From: Bacteroidota bacterium
GTDB taxonomy: Bacteria > Bacteroidota > Bacteroidia > Chitinophagales > Chitinophagaceae
Assembly: GCA_023423015.1 (NCBI GenBank)
Contig: JAFAGE010000286.1
Span: 1-16,012 of the forward strand
Length of the DNA stretch: 16,012 bases
Direction of reading: 5' to 3'
Position numbers and translations under genes: made by a program. The notes beneath the pieces were generated by a model. It did not search any database. It was given only the letters and a program-made list of their open reading frames with translations, and was not told the origin of the DNA. This document shows, piece after piece, positions 13,993 to 16,012 of this stretch (position 1 is its first letter; each line of letters opens with the position of its first letter).

Positions 13993-15684
13993 ATGGCTGA
14001 ACAAAACAATCTGTCGTCGACCGAACGAATCAAACAGGCCAGCGACAATTTAAGAGGCTCGCTCAAGGAAAGCCTCGAGAACGAGGTTACAGGCAATCTG
14101 CATGAAGATGATGTTGCGCTGGTTCGTTTTCACGGCATGTATATACAGGACGATCGTGATCGCCGCGACGAGCGTGCAATGAAGAAACTCGAACGTTTGT
14201 ATTCTTTTATGATTCGCCTGCGATTGCCAGGAGGGTTTCTGCAACCGCAGCAATGGATCGATCTGCACAATATTGCCGGAGAAAATTCAACCGGTGTTCT
14301 CAAGATCACTACAAGGCAAACGATTCAATTGCATGGTGTGTTGAAATCAGTGATTCGTCCAACCTTGAAAGCATTTAACCAGGCTCACCTTACTACAATA
14401 GCTACATGTGGCGACATCAACCGGAATGTACTTTGTTCTTCGCATCCGAAGCAGTCGCCTCTGCATGCTGAGATATTTTCGTATGCAAAAGCAATAGATA
14501 AGCTGTTGTTGCCGAAAACTCATGCCTATTATGAAATATGGCTGGAGCATGAAAAACTTGCCGACAAACAATCGGAAGAAGATCCGCTGTACCAGGACAG
14601 GTATATGCCCCGGAAATTCAAAATAGCAATTGCTATTCCGCCGAATAATGACGTTGACGTATTTGCAAACGACCTTGGATTAATTGCAGTAGTGAAGAAT
14701 AAGAAATTAAAAGGCTTCAATATTGCAATCGGTGGAGGTATGTCTACAACGCATGGAAATCCCGACCACTACGCCCGATTGGGATCCATCATTGGCTTCG
14801 TAGACACCCAGGAAAAATTGCTGAAAGCAGTTTATGAAATTCTAACTATCCAACGCGACTACGGAAACAGGAGTGACCGTAAAATAGCAAGGATTAAATA
14901 CACTGTTGACCGGCTTGGACTTGATTGGTGGAAAGAAGAATTGGAAAGGAGAGCAGGATTTAAACTGGGCGATCCGCAACCTTTTTCGTTTGAGCAGCGC
15001 CGTGATTATTACGGATGGGAAAAGAACCATGAGGGGAAATGGTACTACACCGTTTATGTGGAAAATGGCCGTGTGTATGATAGTGAAAACCTATTATTGA
15101 AATCGGCTTTATATGAAGTTGCTCAAACAGGCAAGGCGAATTTCATTTTCACATGTAACCAGAACCTGATACTTGGCGACATCGCTCCGGAAGATAAAAA
15201 GCTGATCAACGAAATCCTGGAACGTTATCACATTCTGGAACATACAGACAATGCCTCGCCGCTCCGCAGGAATGCCATGGCATGTGTCGCATTAAATACA
15301 TGTCCGCTTGCGCTTGCTGAAGGCCAGCGTTATCTTCCTACATTATTGTCGAAGATTGAACCAATATTGCAGAATTATGGATTGGCAGATGAAGAAATTA
15401 TTGTGCGAATGACCGGATGTCCAAATGGCTGCGCACGGCCCTTTGCCGCGGAACTCGGCTTTGTGGGAACTGCGCTGGGTCGCTACAATCTCCACATCGG
15501 AGGCGATCATCTGGGAATGCGTTTAAATAAGATTTACCGGGAGAGCCTCGATGAGGAGTCGATTCTCCGTGAAGTAGACACATTATTAAGCGCTTTTAAG
15601 AACGAAAGAAAGCAGGGGGAACGCTTTGGCGATTTTACCAACAGGAAGTATTTTAATGGAGCCGAAAGATGGAGAACACCTTGA
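13993..15684 (+). CDS. cysI: Sulfite reductase hemoprotein beta component
   Basis: Six-electron reduction of sulfite to sulfide at a coupled siroheme and [4Fe-4S] centre. The 563 residues match CysI (E. coli 570). The siroheme-contact motif TTRQTIQLHG is at 106-115. The four cluster ligands are C431 and C437 (ACVALNTCP) and C476 and C480 (TGCPNGCARP), the last also ligating siroheme iron. The two halves of the protein show the expected internal repeat. The pairing with a flavoprotein CysJ indicates the NADPH type and not the ferredoxin type. The start at 13993 is 5 bases after the cysJ stop. The last 16 bases overlap the next gene. Confidence 0.97.
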   Translation: MAEQNNLSSTERIKQASDNLRGSLKESLENEVTGNLHEDDVALVRFHGMYIQDDRDRRDERAMKKLERLYSFMIRLRLPGGFLQPQQWIDLHNIAGENSTGVLKITTRQTIQLHGVLKSVIRPTLKAFNQAHLTTIATCGDINRNVLCSSHPKQSPLHAEIFSYAKAIDKLLLPKTHAYYEIWLEHEKLADKQSEEDPLYQDRYMPRKFKIAIAIPPNNDVDVFANDLGLIAVVKNKKLKGFNIAIGGGMSTTHGNPDHYARLGSIIGFVDTQEKLLKAVYEILTIQRDYGNRSDRKIARIKYTVDRLGLDWWKEELERRAGFKLGDPQPFSFEQRRDYYGWEKNHEGKWYYTVYVENGRVYDSENLLLKSALYEVAQTGKANFIFTCNQNLILGDIAPEDKKLINEILERYHILEHTDNASPLRRNAMACVALNTCPLALAEGQRYLPTLLSKIEPILQNYGLADEEIIVRMTGCPNGCARPFAAELGFVGTALGRYNLHIGGDHLGMRLNKIYRESLDEESILREVDTLLSAFKNERKQGERFGDFTNRKYFNGAERWRTP

Positions 15685-16012
15685 GAACTTTTGCCATAAT
15701 TATTCTCTTAACGGTGTTCACGTTAAGTGCCATGGCACAGAAACAGACTACTCATGTTCAGCAGGCCTGGTTTGCTTATTTTAACCAGACGCGCATCAGC
15801 GAACATTGGGGACTTTGGGCTGATCTGCACCTGCGAACCAAAGAGGATTTCGTAAACGATCTGTCAACCGGAATTATTCGTGTCGGTCTCACATATTTTG
15901 CTCACGATCATCTGCGGTTTACAGCCGGGTATGGATTTATCAACCATTTCCCGGCCGAAGGCCATACCGGCGTTTCAATGCCGGAACACCGGCCGTGGCA
16001 ACAGGTGCAGTG
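15669..16012 (+). CDS. DUF2490-like outer-membrane protein, N-terminal part, cut by window edge
   Basis: From ATG 15669, inside the end of cysI, 114 codons stay open to the window edge. Residues 5-23 form a hydrophobic stretch ending in LSAMAQ, a likely signal peptide cleaved after Ala. The mature part has QQAWFAYFNQTRISEHWGLW, DLHLRTKEDF and RPWQQVQ, which resemble the DUF2490 family, predicted outer-membrane beta-barrels of Bacteroidota. Aromatic-rich alternating segments (GLTYFAHDHLRFTAGYGFI) fit beta strands. The overlap of 16 bases with cysI suggests coupled translation and membership of the cys operon. A role in passage of sulfate or another anion across the outer membrane is possible but speculative. 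Typical family length is 220-250 residues, so about half is missing. Confidence 0.8.
   Translation, partial: MENTLRTFAIIILLTVFTLSAMAQKQTTHVQQAWFAYFNQTRISEHWGLWADLHLRTKEDFVNDLSTGIIRVGLTYFAHDHLRFTAGYGFINHFPAEGHTGVSMPEHRPWQQVQ

Overview
The window looks like chromosomal DNA of a Bacteroidota member, probably from the Chitinophagaceae/Sphingobacteriia side. The grounds are the protein sequences, the near absence of Shine-Dalgarno sequences, a promoter-like TATATTTG (the Bacteroidota -7 pattern TAnnTTTG), and short heptamer arrays between genes. It carries two complete biosynthetic operons plus flanking genes. No rRNA, tRNA, CRISPR array, insertion sequence or phage gene was seen.

Layout. Positions 1-165 (minus) hold the N-terminal 55 codons of a four-helix-bundle (S23/avd-like) protein. 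A hairpin terminator (226-253) and an 11-unit heptamer array (253-329) separate it from ppc (336-2915, minus; PEP carboxylase). A divergent control region (2916-3270) leads into thrA-thrB-thrC (3271-7928, plus): fused aspartokinase/homoserine dehydrogenase, homoserine kinase and threonine synthase, closely packed or overlapping. After a 422-base AT-rich control region come cysH-cysD-cysN-cobA-cysJ-cysI (8351-15684, plus) and a DUF2490-like outer-membrane gene that overlaps cysI and runs off the right edge.

How the genes work together. PEP carboxylase makes oxaloacetate, the precursor of aspartate, which thrABC convert to threonine via homoserine. CysDN activates sulfate to APS and an iron-sulfur CysH reduces APS to sulfite. 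CobA starts the siroheme needed by CysI, and CysJI reduces sulfite to sulfide for cysteine and homocysteine.

Most interesting signals. Each operon is preceded by a short ORF, absent from ordinary annotation, whose amino acid content matches the operon's product. Before thrA lies a 30-codon ORF (3093-3185) ending in a cluster of 3 Ile and 3 Thr codons, overlapping two mutually exclusive RNA hairpins. Before cysH lies a 21-codon ORF (8230-8295) with 8 Cys codons (five in a row, then three before the stop), just downstream of a promoter-like TATATTTG. They look like leader peptides of amino-acid-responsive attenuators, the cysteine one being the more unusual. Neither is followed by a classical GC-rich hairpin plus U-tract, so the mechanism is open.

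A second theme is a family of 7-base tandem repeats (core GTGA read in the sense of the upstream gene). They sit directly after the stop codons of ppc, cysD and cysN, and two of the three share an 11-base flank that includes bases of the stop codon.
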